64,000 nt of DNA from Owenia fusiformis. Its lineage: Eukaryota; Annelida; Polychaeta; Sabellida; Oweniidae. Positions within the stretch are counted from its first letter, which is position 1. Every line of letters starts with the position of its first letter. Positions 34,001 to 49,000 of the stretch are shown in pieces. The stretch spans positions 600,513 to 664,512 of the forward strand of contig CAIIXF020000004.1 of assembly GCA_903813345.2 (NCBI GenBank), given 5' to 3'. Position numbers and translations under genes: made by a program. The notes beneath the pieces are model-generated. The model ran no database searches, was not told the origin of the DNA, and saw only the letters and a list, made by a program, of their open reading frames with translations.

Positions 34001-37000
34001 ATATTACAACCAATCAGACACCATACTAAATTCAAGATTATTGAAGAACTGGATCCTTAGAATCTGATGTAATCTTAACAACCAATCAGATTTTTTAATT
34101 ATTGATCATGTGACTAATAGAGCATCAGTGACTAGTGGAGCATGCATTCTATTCTTATGTGCCTGAATACTAAATATAAGAAGTCAATACTGAGACCCTC
34201 TGAGAAATATCAAGGAAGTGAAATGCACAAAATGGGTTCAGTATGGTATAACTGCAATTTTGAAAACAAATCAGGACTTTAAACAAGTCACAGTTGAATT
34301 GATACGTCGAATCATTAAAAGCATTAACCATCATTCAAAGAAACACTTTCAAAGGAAACTAAATACATTTTAACCCATGGGGGTACTAAAGATTGTGAGT
34401 CAATTAATTGGATTATATTTCTACAAACAAACCTATTGACTTCCAACATGAATTCAATATATTGGATAGAATGATGATGTCATAGATTGTTCTTTTTCAA
34501 AGTTAGCAATAAGTGGGTCTAGTGGGGGGGGGGTTCACTCTAAATAATTTGGGTAGGCATGTGCAGCAGGGGCAATTTTGCCTTAAAGATTCTCGCAATC
34601 TTTATCCAATCAGCGTTTGCGATGTGTATCGGCTCACATATAAAAGGCGAATCCAACTCAAATCCATGCAGGGGTGTATGAGGTACTCGAATAGGAAAGA
34701 GCTCGTGAAATCTAAATTTATATGTACATGGTCAATGTCTACACATGTTTGGAGTTATTGAAGAAAATGTGATATGGGTGTGGTTCTGAATTTGAAGGCA
34801 TTGCTGGAAAATATGATTTTAATACGTGAAATTATATCTACAAGATATAAATACAGCACTAAAAATAACAGTACACATGAAGTACATGTATGATTATGTC
34901 CAGAAATGTTTGAAACCCTTACGGAAAATTCTGTCTGCATTTTGTCACCATTGCTCTTTCTTCCCGCATTCTAGTGCTGTTTGAATGAATATATTTATTA
35001 ATGTATTTCTAACTAAAATATATCACATTTTTTTATAAACCACAAACATTTAGATCATAAAAAAATATTCAATACTTGAGTGCAAGGGTTACTAAGTTGA
35101 CACAGTAAATGACCACTGTGATACAATGATATTGTGTTAGTCCATGTACACAGCGTATTCTGCTAATACACATTTGCTAACACCCCTCACTTTCATAGTG
35201 AAGTGACTAATTGGTTTATGTTTACGTTTTAATGTGTTTTGTGTTCCTGCAAGGGGGGCCAGTAAAGTAGACTAACATGTTTGCATGGCAAGTTTTGATC
35301 GAATATGTGAGACACTTTAAGGCATAAACCATGGAAGCTGGCCAATCTGAGAGGAAGAAAACATGGAAAAGGACGATTCTCGGTTTGGAGAACAGTCTCC
35401 CGGGCTAATAATTTTTTTCATGAAAAATATAGAAATATTACCCAAATTAAACTATGAATATTCAAAAGAGGACATTTAAATCTACAAGATGTAAAAATAA
35501 CAAATTGGTCTGAAGCAGGGATAATGCTCAATTAGACCGATTCAATAAAATACAAGTCTCGATTTGGGGAAAAAAGTTCATCAGTGTAATGCACTAATAC
35601 GTTTTTGCAAAAAATCTAGAAATATTACCCAAATTAAATTATGACTATTCGAAAGAAGACATTCAAATCTATATTATGTAAAAAAATTAAATTTGTCCGA
35701 AGCAGGGATAATGCTCATTTATATTGATGAACTTCGTTCTCCAAACCGAGAATCGTCCTTTGCAGAAGAGAGAGCCTTTTTTAAGTCAAAAATCAGTTTT
35801 TCTACAAATAAGGTAATAAATCGGTAAAATCAGTTGGCGAGGTCTGGAATTAATCACCTAAAAAGTGGATTTTAAAGTTATACACCAATATTTCAGGAAA
35901 TTTACTCCCTTTTATAAGTCCGAGAGGAAGTATACATGGAAACTTTCAATCTCGAGAGGAAGTTGACATGGAAAAAATGCTCAAAAAGGGGGTCTTCAGC
36001 GTGGCACATAGGTGTTAAGAGGTATATTGGCGTAAACGCCCGGGGGTTTACCCTGTATTTGCTTGGGCTGATTGCTACCTAACCTGTGACATCATCGATC
36101 TAGTCAATATATCATAGTGTCTTTATTATACCAAAATGTGGCAGGATTAATTGGAGAGGTATATTGCTCTGTACTGAGACTACCTGCTGAAATACCCACC
36201 TTTCAAATGTGTATTCACTTTCCGCTCTGAAGAAGTATACATGATTCTTAAACTGCAGTTTAAATACGTAGTCTTTATGGATATTATCACTTTCTGCTGG
36301 TGTTGTCACGCTGTATCCTAGCAACGGTAAACTAGCCAATGGAAAGTCATCCTTGAAAAGAAACAATGGGATTGATTGGATAAAGAATATGCATCTTGTG
36401 CACTGTCAGGTATGTATACATAAAGGTTTTTTGATAATGAATTGGATATTGTCGTCATTCAGATTCAAATATCAAAATTCCTGAGGGTTTTTTATTTTAT
36501 TTTTTATTTATTTGGAAACTACACTTTTACAACAGCAGCACACAAAAATTGGTGCATCCATTTAAATTACAGTTACATGAAGATAAAAACTGTAGTTCAG
36601 ACAGTGCATTAATAAGTTGACTAAAATCTTGATTAAAATCATTGTATTAAAAACTTGAACTTAATGGAAAATAATGGAAAACCATAGTCATAATAGCTCT
36701 TTCATTTACACTTACTTGAAAAGTTTTGTAGAAAAATAAGCAAAAGTTAGTGAAGACAACCCATAATTTCTGCCAGCCATTGCTGTTCTTGAACTTTCTC
36801 AGTAGATAGCCACTCAGTTGGTTCTGAAAAACATGACTCGCACATGTACGTTTTATATCAAGGAATAATCTGCAAATTAAAAATTGTTTTCCAATTAAAA
36901 AGGACTATTTTGTCAGAAAGCCTCATTAAAAAAAACTATGCCTTGTTTTGAAGGAGGCAAAAATGCACTTCAAGCCTCTAAATGAAAAACTTGTGACCAA

Positions 37001-40000
37001 TTTACAAAGAAGTTCCATTTTAAGGCCCCAAATGAATGAAACTTAGGTTTATGTATTTAATACCATGGAAATACCTTGGCTGCTTCATATTATGTTTAAG
37101 ATTGCATCATATTTTAAATAAAGAACTTTATTGAATATCAATATGGCAACAAGCCCACATGGTCATATTTTATTTGAGAGGATCTTTCACATATTTTACC
37201 TCTATTGCCACGTAGTGATCATGTATGCTAACACTTGTATTCCTAATATTCTATTATTTTACCTCTATTGCCACGTAGTGATCATGTATGCTAACACTTG
37301 TATTCCTAATATTCTATTATTTTACCTCTATTGCCACGTAGTGATCATGTATGCTAACACTTGTATTCCTAATATTCTATTATTTTACCTCTATTGCCAC
37401 GTAGTGATCATGTATGCTAACACTTGTATTCCTAATATTCTATTATTTTACCTCTATTGCCACGTAGTGATCATGTATGCTAACACTGGTATTCCTAATA
37501 TTCTATTATTTTACCTCTATTGCCACGTAGTGATCATGTATGCTAACACTTGTATTCCTAATATTCTATTATTTTACCTCTATTGCCACGTAGTGATCAT
37601 GTATGCTAACACTTGTATTCCTAATATTCTATTATTTTACCTCTATTGCCACGTAGTGATCATGTATGCTAACACTTGTATTCCTAATATTCTATTATTT
37701 TACCTCTATTGCCACGTAGTGATCATGTATACTAACACTTGTATTCCTAATATTCTATTATTTTACCTCTATTGCCACGTAGTGATCATGTATGCTAACA
37801 CTGGTATTCCTAATATTCTATTATTTTACCTCTATTGCCACGTAGTGATCATGTATGCTAACACTTGTATTCCTAATATTCTATTATTTTACCTCTATTG
37901 CCACGTAGTGATCATGTATGCTAACACTTGTATTCCTAATATTCTATTATTTTACCTCTATTGCCACGTAGTGATCATGTATGCTAACACTTGTATTCCT
38001 AATATTCTATTATTTTACCTCTATTGCCACGTAATGATCATGTATGCTAACACTTGTATTCCTAATATTCTATTATTTTACCTCTATTGCCACGTAGTGA
38101 TCATGTATGCTAACACTTGTATTCCTAATATTCTATTATGTTACCTCTATTGCCACGTAGTGATCATGTATGCTAACACTTGTATTCCTAATATTCTATT
38201 ATTTTACCTCTATTGCCACGTAGTGATCATGTATGCTAACACTTGTATTCCTAATATTCTATTATTTTACCTCTATTGCCACGTAGTGATCATGTATGCT
38301 AACACTTGTATTCCTAATATTCTATTATTTTACCTCTATTGCCACATAGTGATCATGTATGCTAACACTTGTATTCCTAATATTCTATTATTTTACCTCT
38401 ATTGCCACGTAGTGATCATGTATGCTAACACTTGTATTCCTAATATTCTATTATTTTACCTCTATTGCCACGTAGTGATCATGTATGCTAACACTTGTAT
38501 TCCTGTGCCAACAAACATGCATCGTTGTATTCGCACGGTGCTGGATCTGTTTCTCACCACCAGAGAGCGCTGCAGTCTGATCATCTTGAAGATCGCTACT
38601 GTCAAGACCCTCAGAGCCTGCAATAAAGGAGGATATTACCCATGGTTCCCGTAAATGAAGAAGGTGGTTATTATAGCTCCTGATTGGTTTACAGCTCAAA
38701 ATTATGAAAATAGTTTTTAAAACTTGGCAGGCACATTTCCTGAAGCATATAGCAATAGCTTTGTAGATGTACTATGCACATATTACAATTATTTCTCCTC
38801 TCTATTATTATGGTAAGTACATATTTGTCACTCTTATTACAGTTAATATATTACTCACTAGCATTTGACTTTAAGCTCTGGAACTTGATCTTTTCATCCC
38901 CCTGCTCTTTAGCTTTAAGTATTGCCTCAACCAAATCTTCTATCCATTTGTCTTTCTCTTCCTGTGTGGATGCTGCCACCATTAAACAACGGTTGCCACC
39001 ATAAATAGCAAAACTATTGGCCACGTCCATCTTTGAGCCATTTTCTTCAACCTAAAGGTAGAATGATCTCCATGATTACAACAAGAATTCCATGATTTTT
39101 ACAATGAATTCCATCATCAACAATAAAATTCCATGATAATAACAATGAATTCCATGATAACAACAATGAATTCCATGATTATAACAATGGATTCCATCAT
39201 TACAACAATGAATCCCAAAATAACAGTAAATTCCAAAAATTATAACCATGAATTCCATACGCACAACAAGTATGGTGTATTTATTATAGATGGACAATTT
39301 GGAGATTACATAGGTGTCACACAATATATTAAGATAAAATGACGGTCTGAGAGACAATATAAATACAACTGTGCCAACTTATATAAAAAATAAATACTTA
39401 CAATCATCCCTCTTAGGGGTAATTGACCATGAACTTTGAACTGTAACGTGGGCGTGGCTGTACGACTTGTATACACAAGCATATCAGAGAATAGGAAAAA
39501 CATTCGCTGTTGGTAGCCTTTCCGTGATAGTTTTTGTAAGCATCCCTCGCGAATGAATTCTCTGATGGGCTGTACTAGGTTATCTATTCCTACCAAATCT
39601 CTTTGTAATTCTACTAGTTTCTGGAGATTTTCCTGAAATGAAATTTCATAATAGTGAGAAAGGGAACATAGGGCTTCCTAATGGACTAACATTGGAGAAG
39701 GTATTCAATTTAATCAGTTTTACTATGGTACAATCGATTTTGTCATAAACTATCATGAGTAAAAACACATGTAAAATAATCATCAGAGTGAAAATACATG
39801 TAAGATAATCATCATAATGAAAATACATGTAAAATAATCGTCATAATGAAAATACATGTAAAAATACATGTAAAATAATCATCATAGTAACGATACATGT
39901 AAAATAATCATTATGAAAATACATGTAAAAATACCCAGCATTTTGATTTTGTTTTGGGACTTCTTTTTGTGTTTTTCTTTTGTGGCAATCATTCATGCAA

Positions 40001-43000
40001 AGAGTACTTGTCAAGAAAATATTTTCCCAACATCATGTTAAGTTTATTAGATCATACCATTAAAACAACTATAACTACTCTATATAATTACATGCAATTT
40101 TTATATTATAAATGGAGAAAGTAATGTTCTTTGTCTTACCAGATGTCTGACTTGGTCCTCAAACCTGGATGTGATTTCTTTAACCTTCTGAAGAGCCTCA
40201 TAACAATCCCTATAGTCATTATGGTCATTATTGTAGTGACTAAGCAGGCCTGTAATATATAGTATATATAGATCATAACAATCCCTATAGTCATTATGGT
40301 CATTATTGTAGTGACTAAGCAGGCCTGTAATATATAGTATATATAGATCATAACAATCCCTATAGTCATTATGGTCATTATTGTAGTGACTAAGCAGGCC
40401 TGTAATATATAGTATATATAGATCATAACAATCCCTATAGTCATTATGGTCATTATTGTAGTGACTTAGCAGGCCTGTAATATATAGTATATATAGATCA
40501 TAACAATCCCTATAGTCATTATGGTCATTATTGTAGTGACTAAGCAGGCCTGTAATATATAGTATATATAGATCATAACAATCCCTATAGTCATTATTGT
40601 AGTGACTAAGCAGGCCTGTAATATATAGTATATATAGATCATAACAATCCCTATAGTCATTATGGTCATTATTGTAGTGACTAAGCAGGCCTGTAATATA
40701 TAGTATATATAGATCATAACAATCCCTATAGTCATTATGGTCATTATTGTAGTGACTAAGCAGGCCTGTAATATATAGTATATATAGATCAGAACAATCC
40801 CTATAGTCATTATGGTCATTATTGTAGTGACTAAGCAGGCCTGTAATATATAGTATATATAGATCATAACAATCCCTATAGTCATTATTGTAGTGACTAA
40901 GCAGGCCTGTAATATATAGTATATATAGATCATAACAATCCCTATAGTCATTATGGTCATTATTGTAGTGACTAAGCAGGCCTGTAATATATAGTATATA
41001 TAGATCATAACAATCCCTATAGTCATTATGGTCATTATTGTAGTGACTAAGCAGGCCTGTAATATATAGTATATACAGATCATAACAATCCCTATAGTCA
41101 TTATGGTCATTATTGTAGTGACTAAGCAGGCCTGTAATATATAGTATATATAGATCATAACAATCCCTATAGTCATTATGGTCATTATTGTAGTGACTAA
41201 GCAGGCCTGTAATATATAGTATATATAGATCATAACAATCCCTATAGTCATTATGGTCATTATTGTAGTGACTAAGCAGGCCTGTAATATATAGTATATA
41301 TAGATCATAACAATCCCTATAGTCATTATGGTCATTATTGTAGTGACTAAGCAGGCCTGTAATATATAGTATATACAGATCATAACAATCCCTATAGTCA
41401 TTATTGTAGTGACTAAGCAGGCCTGTAATATATAGTATATATAGATCATAACAATCCCTATAGTCATTATGGTCATTATTGTAGTGACTAAGCAGGCCTG
41501 TAATATATAGTATATATAGATCATAACAATCCCTATAGTCATTATGGTCATTATTGTAGTGACTAAGCAGGCCTGTAATATATAGTATATACAGATCATA
41601 ACAATCCCTATAGTCATTATGGTCATTATTGTAGTGACTAAGCAGGCCTGTAATATATAGTATATATAGATCATAACAATCCCTATAGTCATTATGGTCA
41701 TTATTGTAGTGACTAAGCAGGCCTGTAATATATAGTATATATAGATCATAACAATCCCTATAGTCATTATGGTCATTATTGTAGTGACTAAGCAGGCCTG
41801 TAATATATAGTATATACAGATCATAACAATCCCTATAGTCATTATGGTCATTATTGTAGTGACTAAGCAGGCCTGTAATATATAGTATATACAGATCATA
41901 ACAATCCCTATAGTCATTATGGTCATTATTGTAGTGACTAAGCAGGCCTGTAATATATAGTATATACAGATCATAACAATCCCTATAGTCATTATGGTCA
42001 TTATTGTAGTGACTAAGCAGGCCTGTAATATATAGTATATATAGATCATAACAATCCCTATAGTCATTATGGTCATTATTGTAGTGACTAAGCAGGCCTG
42101 TAATATATAGTATATACAGATCATAACAATCCCTATAGTCATTATGGTCATTATTGTAGTGACTAAGCAGGCCTGTAATATATAGTATATACAGATCATA
42201 ACAATCCCTATAGTCATTATGGTCATTATTGTAGTGACTAAGCAGGCCTGTAATATATAGTATATACAGATCATAACAATCCCTATAGTCATTATGGTCA
42301 TTATTGTAGTGACTAAGCAGGTCTGTAATATATAGTATATATAGATCATAACAATCCCTATAGTCATTATGGTCATTATTGTAGTGACTAAGCAGGCCTG
42401 TAATATATAGTATATATAGATCATAACAATCCCTATAGTCATTATGGTCATTATTGTAGTGACTAAGCAGGCCTGTAATATATAGTATATATAGATCATA
42501 ACAATCCCTATAGTCATTATGGTCATTATTGTAGTGACTAAGCAGGCCTGTAATATATAGTATATATAGATCATAACAATCCCTATAGTCATTATTATGG
42601 TCATTATTGTAGTGACTAAGCAGGCCTGTAATATATAGTATATACAGATCATAACAATCCCTATAGTCATTATGGTCATTATTGTAGTGACTAAGCAGGC
42701 CTGTAATATATAGTATATACAGATCATAACAATCCCTATAGTCATTATGGTCATTATTGTAGTGACTAAGCAGGCCTGTAATATATAGTATATACAGATC
42801 ATAACAATCCCTAGAGTCATTATGGTCATTATTGTAGTGACTAAGCAGGCCTGTAATATATAGTATATACAGATCATAACAATCCCTATAGTCATTATGG
42901 TCATTATTGTAGTGACTAAGCAGGCCTGTAATATATAGTATATACAGATCATAACAATCCCTATAGTCATTATGGTCATTATTGTAGTGACTAAGCAGGC

Positions 43001-46000
43001 CTGTAATATATAGTATATATAGATCATAACAATCCCTATAGTCATTATTGTAGTGACTAAGCAGGCCTGTAATATATAGTATATATAGATCATAACAATC
43101 CCTATAGTCATTATGGTCATTATTGTAGTGACTAAGCAGGCCTGTAATATATAGTATATACAGATCATAACAATCCCTATAGTCATTATGGTCATTATTG
43201 TAGTGACTAAGCAGGCCTGTAATATATAGTATATATAGATCATAACAATCCCTATAGTCATTATTGTAGTGACTAAGCAGGCCTGTAATATATAGTATAT
43301 ACAGATCATAACAATCCCTATAGTCATTATGGTCATTATTGTAGTGACTAAGCAGGCCTGTAATATATAGTATATAGATCATAACAATCCCTATAGTCAT
43401 TATGGTCATTATTGTAGTGACTAAGCAGGCCTGTAATATATAGTATATATAGATCATAACAATCCCTATAGTCATTATGGTCATTATTGTAGTGACTAAG
43501 CAGGTCTGTAATATATAGTATATATAGATCATAACAATCCCTATAGTCATTATGGTCATTATTGTAGTGACTAAGCAGGCCTGTAATATATAGTATATAT
43601 TCCATTCTATTGAGGTGAATACATGTTCATCTTTCCCCCGCAGCCCGAAGGGCAAGGGAAATATACCTGAGGGAAAGATGAACATGTATTCACCGAAAAT
43701 AGAATGGAATATTTGATTTATTATATCATTTGAATGTTCTACAAATTAAGTGTTTTTCTTTTAATCATTTAATACATAGATACAAAACATGTGCCCATCA
43801 GAATAACCACTCTAACTACAGCCACTCTTAGATGCAAGATATTGCCATCTTTCATCCTCAACTTTCTACCGTGGTATATACTCCGTGGTATATACATCGT
43901 GGTATATACAGTTGAAAACGAGGCTGCGTCTGGAGACTGTAGGAATCAATGAAATACACCTTAATATTTTTAATCATGTGATCGGTTCTTATCCAATGAG
44001 AAAGTGAGAAACATTTTAATGATATAATAAATAGATATATTTAGATATGATATAATGTAATATCACAGATAATAAAAAAACCATGGTCAATGTTGTACAG
44101 ATCATGGTCATTAATATAACAACTATGGTAACCATATATAACATCCCATTACTATGATTGTAGACTTACGTGTGAGTATAAGCTGATAGTGGAGCAGCCT
44201 CTGGGCAGGTTTTAGAAGGAATGTATTCAAAGGCAGGTAGCAAACCTTCTGACCCTCAAATTCTTTATAGATTGTTTCAAATTTGCGATTAGTTCTCTGA
44301 GCATTTTGGATCTCGTTCAAAATCTCCTCATGTTTTTCTATGTAGTTTATGTATAACTGAAACAGATATTTTCCATGTTATTTGTATGGCATATAAATCA
44401 AGGCATTAACATACATATGTCACCATCTACCACTAGTTAAAGATACCGATCGGCAACGTCATTTGTTCCAGAAACCAATAACTGAACAACAATTGCAGCG
44501 CCATCAACAAAAAATTGGAGACTTTTTACAAATTATCACCACTAAGGGTAGTAACATAATAAACATATATTTTTAAACATACAGGGCGGATATGCTTTTG
44601 TAATATTGCATTAAATAGCAGTTATAGGCTGACAAAATTGAATGTGAAGTCTATTTCTTTATTTATGTTTTGGTTTACATACTGGACATGAAATGCAGCA
44701 GAACTTCTGTAATCCAAAATCCTCTCAATGTCAACTGTTGTTCTAAGTCTCAATTTTATTATCACCTATTGACTCATATATACATAAGAGAAAAACCTTG
44801 AAATGTGAACACCTGCTAATCCAAACACTTTGAAATGAGAAGTGGCATTTGTTTTAGACTGAGGTTAAACTGTATAGAGTCCAATGAATCACTTTTGCCA
44901 CCTTAAGACCATTGAGTGTTTTACTGTATAGAGTCCAATGAATCACTTTTGCCACCTTAAGACAGTTGAGTGTTTTACTGTATAGAGTCCAATGAATCAC
45001 TTTTGCCACCTTAAGAGTGTTGAGCCACCTTAAGACCGTTGAGTGTCAAAATGTTAGGGAAATCCATTTACCTGTAGGACCTCCATATTATTCAGCATGA
45101 CATCACCAATCCGTCTGTATTCCCCATTCAGATGAGCATTGGACTTGCCCTCCCTGGAAGTAAGATAACATTGATAAACAGACATTCAGGCCAAGTTTTA
45201 ACATACAATTTAGTTTTTCTTCTACTTCAGTTACTTTAATTCAATAAGTGCATTAGAACTAAGTTATGGAACTCAAAGAGGATATGATGACGTCTGCTTT
45301 GAGTCTGATGCATTATGGGAGGAAATATCTGCCATAATCAGAGATTTTGGGAACATTATATGCAGTTTATTATGATATTAAAAACGCAGGGGATAAAAAG
45401 TCTGTCAGGCTCAAAACTATTTAGGGTTCTAAAATGCAAAAATTCCTATATATCATTTATAACACTGCCATTTGTTGGACTATCATATGAAATAAATGTC
45501 CATAAGATAAACTCACCAGAAGGCCAACCTCTGTTCAACCTCCCTAAGGAACTGACAGTGTTGTTCATAAAGAGGGTCAAGGTGAGAGAACATCAAGTGC
45601 ATCAGAGTCTCTGGCCACACATCTTCCTTGCTAGCTGCATTACGGAACCACTGAAACAGGAAACGTCTGCTATTATCCAGGTGCATTATGGGAGGAAACG
45701 TCTGCTACTAGCCAGATGCATTATGGGAGGAAATGTCTGCTTTAAGTCAGAATCATTATGGGAGTAATATCAATAGCTTATAAATTCAAAACATGAGAGA
45801 TATAATGAAAGAAATCAATATATTTTATTAAGTCATGCAAAAAACATGGCCATATTATATATAAACTTCTTCAAACAATTTCCTTTAATTAGATTGATGC
45901 AGACCAAGAAATAAACGTTTCGACTAAAAAATCTCTAGCTGGCTGGCTAAGATTGTATAACCTTGACAAAACAGTTTTTCTTTGGCTATGAGAGGTCTTA

Positions 46001-49000
46001 GAATAGAACATAATATAACTGTCAAAATCATGTAGACAGTACATGTAGTTGCAAACTAAAACATTGATAGACTATGTATTAAACGTTGGTTCAAGAATGT
46101 TAGTAAAACTACAAGAGATAGATTGTTGTAGTCCAGAGGGGTGAAGTATGTTTAATGGAAGAGCTATAACATGAGTACTGTTATATATTGTAATAAAGTA
46201 TATTGAATATGATATACAAAATGGGGAAGGCACATTGCCTTTAGGTCCTTTTAACCCAGCCAATGTGAGTCAAGATCTGAGATATAATCAAGTGCTAAAT
46301 TAACAGACAGTCTAACACAAAGACACAAGAAATGCTTCAAATTAAGCTATCCTTCCCTCATTCATATTGGAGCATTCCCCATGTGACCAATGTACATGTT
46401 TCCTCTGGGCTGTGCCTCAGACCACAGACAGTATCCGTACCCAATCCTACCATGTAAACCTACATGGTATCATGGATAGTGAGAGGCTTCTCCATATGAT
46501 ATACAGGGTGCCCATAATATCTCTTTACACTTTACATCAGCTTTGTATTGTAATTGTAGAGACGTTACAGACACCCTGTACGTCTACCAAGAGTCAACAG
46601 AACACAGTATTCTAGGGTCTCTCATGTGGATGGTACCTGGACATTCCAGTTTTCTGTATGAAAAAATCCTGCATGGAACAATTGTTACTGACAAGAACTG
46701 AATTTGTGCTAGGATTTTCATAAGGTATGATTCAATCTTAAAAACCTGACCTAGATACCACAGACTGCATTTGGGTAGAGATTAAATATAGAAATACTAA
46801 AATTTTATATGGGATTTACTACAAATCTCCAAATTTAGATAAAAATCAAGAAAAGATATTTTTTGATACCGCTGAAAACACTTTTAAGCAGGCCTCTAAA
46901 TGCCAGTGTGATTACCTACTGATAAATGGGGATTTTAACTCTAAGAACAAAAAATGGTGGTCTAAGGGGCAAACTGATTCAAATGGGGAAAGACTTGATG
47001 AAATTTTGATGGAATGTAACCTTGTTCAACTTATCCATGAAGCCACAAGAATAACTAATCAATCACGATCATGTATTGACCTAGCAATAACTAATTCACC
47101 TGATCTGATAAGGGAATCTAAAGTGACTCATCCAATAAGCTGTACTGACCATTCAACATTGGAACTTACATTTCCAATGAAAATTTTAGGAACTTCTAAA
47201 CATCAAAAACGTATTTGGAAGTATGACCAATCTAACATAGAGCGAATAAACAGCCAAATATTTGACATAAACATTGAACAAAGATATAATGAATGCAATG
47301 ATATTGACCAATTAACAGAAACATTTACTAGAGATGTATTTAACATCTTTGAACAAAACATTCCAAATAAAATAACTACCTTTAATTCAAAAGATCAACC
47401 TTGGATAAATAACGATATTAAACACCTGATTAGGAAAAAATCACAATTTTATGAACGGTTCAAAAATTCAAACAAGCAGATTGACAATGATAACTATAAA
47501 CTTTTAGCTCAGCAAGTTAAAGATAAAATCACTGAAGCAAAAGAAAATTACCATTCCAAAATATGTGACAACCTTGAGGCAGAAAATAATGGAAACAACA
47601 AATACTGGGCAATCATTCAAAAACTTTTAAATAGAAAATACTATACTGGATTTCCCTCTTTGATCTTTGGGAATCTACTTGCAACTACAAGCCTTGAAAA
47701 GGCAAATTTGTTTCTATCTTTTTTTACATCAAAATATCACACTGACCACAATTTTGACCATTCACTCCCACAATTTAATAAAAGAACCCATATCAAAATG
47801 GATAACTTAAGCACATCATCAGAAGACCTTGACCTTATTATTAAATCACTAAAAAAGAATAAAGCAGCTGGCTTAGATAATGTAACCAATGATATGATCA
47901 AATTAGCTTCCCCATCACTATCAGTTAAGCTTGCTGACCTCTTTAATCTTATCTTCAAGACTGGAGAATTTCCAACTATATGGAAGGAAGGCAACACCAT
48001 CCCCATCTTCAAAAAAACCGACAGATCAGCTATTGAAAATTATAGACCTATAACTTTACTTCAAGGATTTTCAAAAATCCTGGAGACAGTTGTCCACTCT
48101 CAAATTACCGAGCATATTTTTAGAAACAAACTACTCTTTGCAAAACAATCCGGATTCTTAGCTGGTCATAATACTGAACTCCAAATTACGGCTATCATTG
48201 ACTTTATTTTGAATGAATTCGAAAAAGGGAAATGTGTAAATGCCTGTTTCCTTGATATCAGTTCTGCGTTTGATTCTGTTCCGCACTCTCTACTTCTCCA
48301 TAAACTAGAATCTTACGGAATTTCTGGTATGACCCTAACACTTCTTAAATCCTACCTCTCAGAAAGAAAAATCTGTGTAACAGTTGATGATGTAAAATCG
48401 AACTTTTCAAATATCGGATACATTAACACAGGAGTACCTCAGGGATCTGTCCTTGGGCCACTCCTATTTCTCATCTACATAAACGATCTTCCTGACAACC
48501 TCAGATCAGAATGTTATATTTATGCGGACGACACGTCAGCCTATGCCTCTTTCAATATCGATGATAACCAAACCTTTGACCTGCAACATGATCTGAACAT
48601 AATTGAACAGTGGTCTATTAAATGGCATTTACAATTTAAAGCATCAAAAAGTGCTCACATGATATTCCAACCCAAGAATATTAATAATTTTGACATTATG
48701 CCCTTATTCTTTGAAGGTGTTGAAATCCCATACAAAACTTCCCATAAACACCTGGGATTCACTTTTGACCACCGATTAAAATTTGATGTACATATAAGTG
48801 AACTTGCCAGCAAGGTGCAAAAACAACTCAATCCACTGAAATCACTATCTTATAAATTAAAATCTAGGCACCTTGAACTTATATATAACTCCTTTATTTT
48901 ACCACACCTGGACTATTGTAGTTCAATCTATGGCTCAAGCACAGCTCAAAATTTGATAAAACTAGACAGATTGCACTATAGAGCAGCACTCAGCTGCTCT

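Noticed and set aside
37131-38654. 507-aa plus-strand ORF of 21-residue repeats
   Set aside because: It is the antisense of the 63-bp FARP donor array; nothing outside the repeat supports a protein.
37194-43596. CRISPR-like arrays
   Set aside because: Units are contiguous without unique spacers, the genome is eukaryotic, and the units derive from exon-intron junctions.
40101-43685. 1194-aa and 956-aa minus-strand ORFs as stand-alone repeat-protein genes
   Set aside because: They are open frames through the 75-bp array. Only the last 36 codons in one frame are a real FARP exon; the alternative path is treated as a splicing question.
45315-45767. 150-aa plus-strand ORF
   Set aside because: It is antisense to FARP exon 45517-45650, whose conserved DH sequence and splice sites are on the minus strand.
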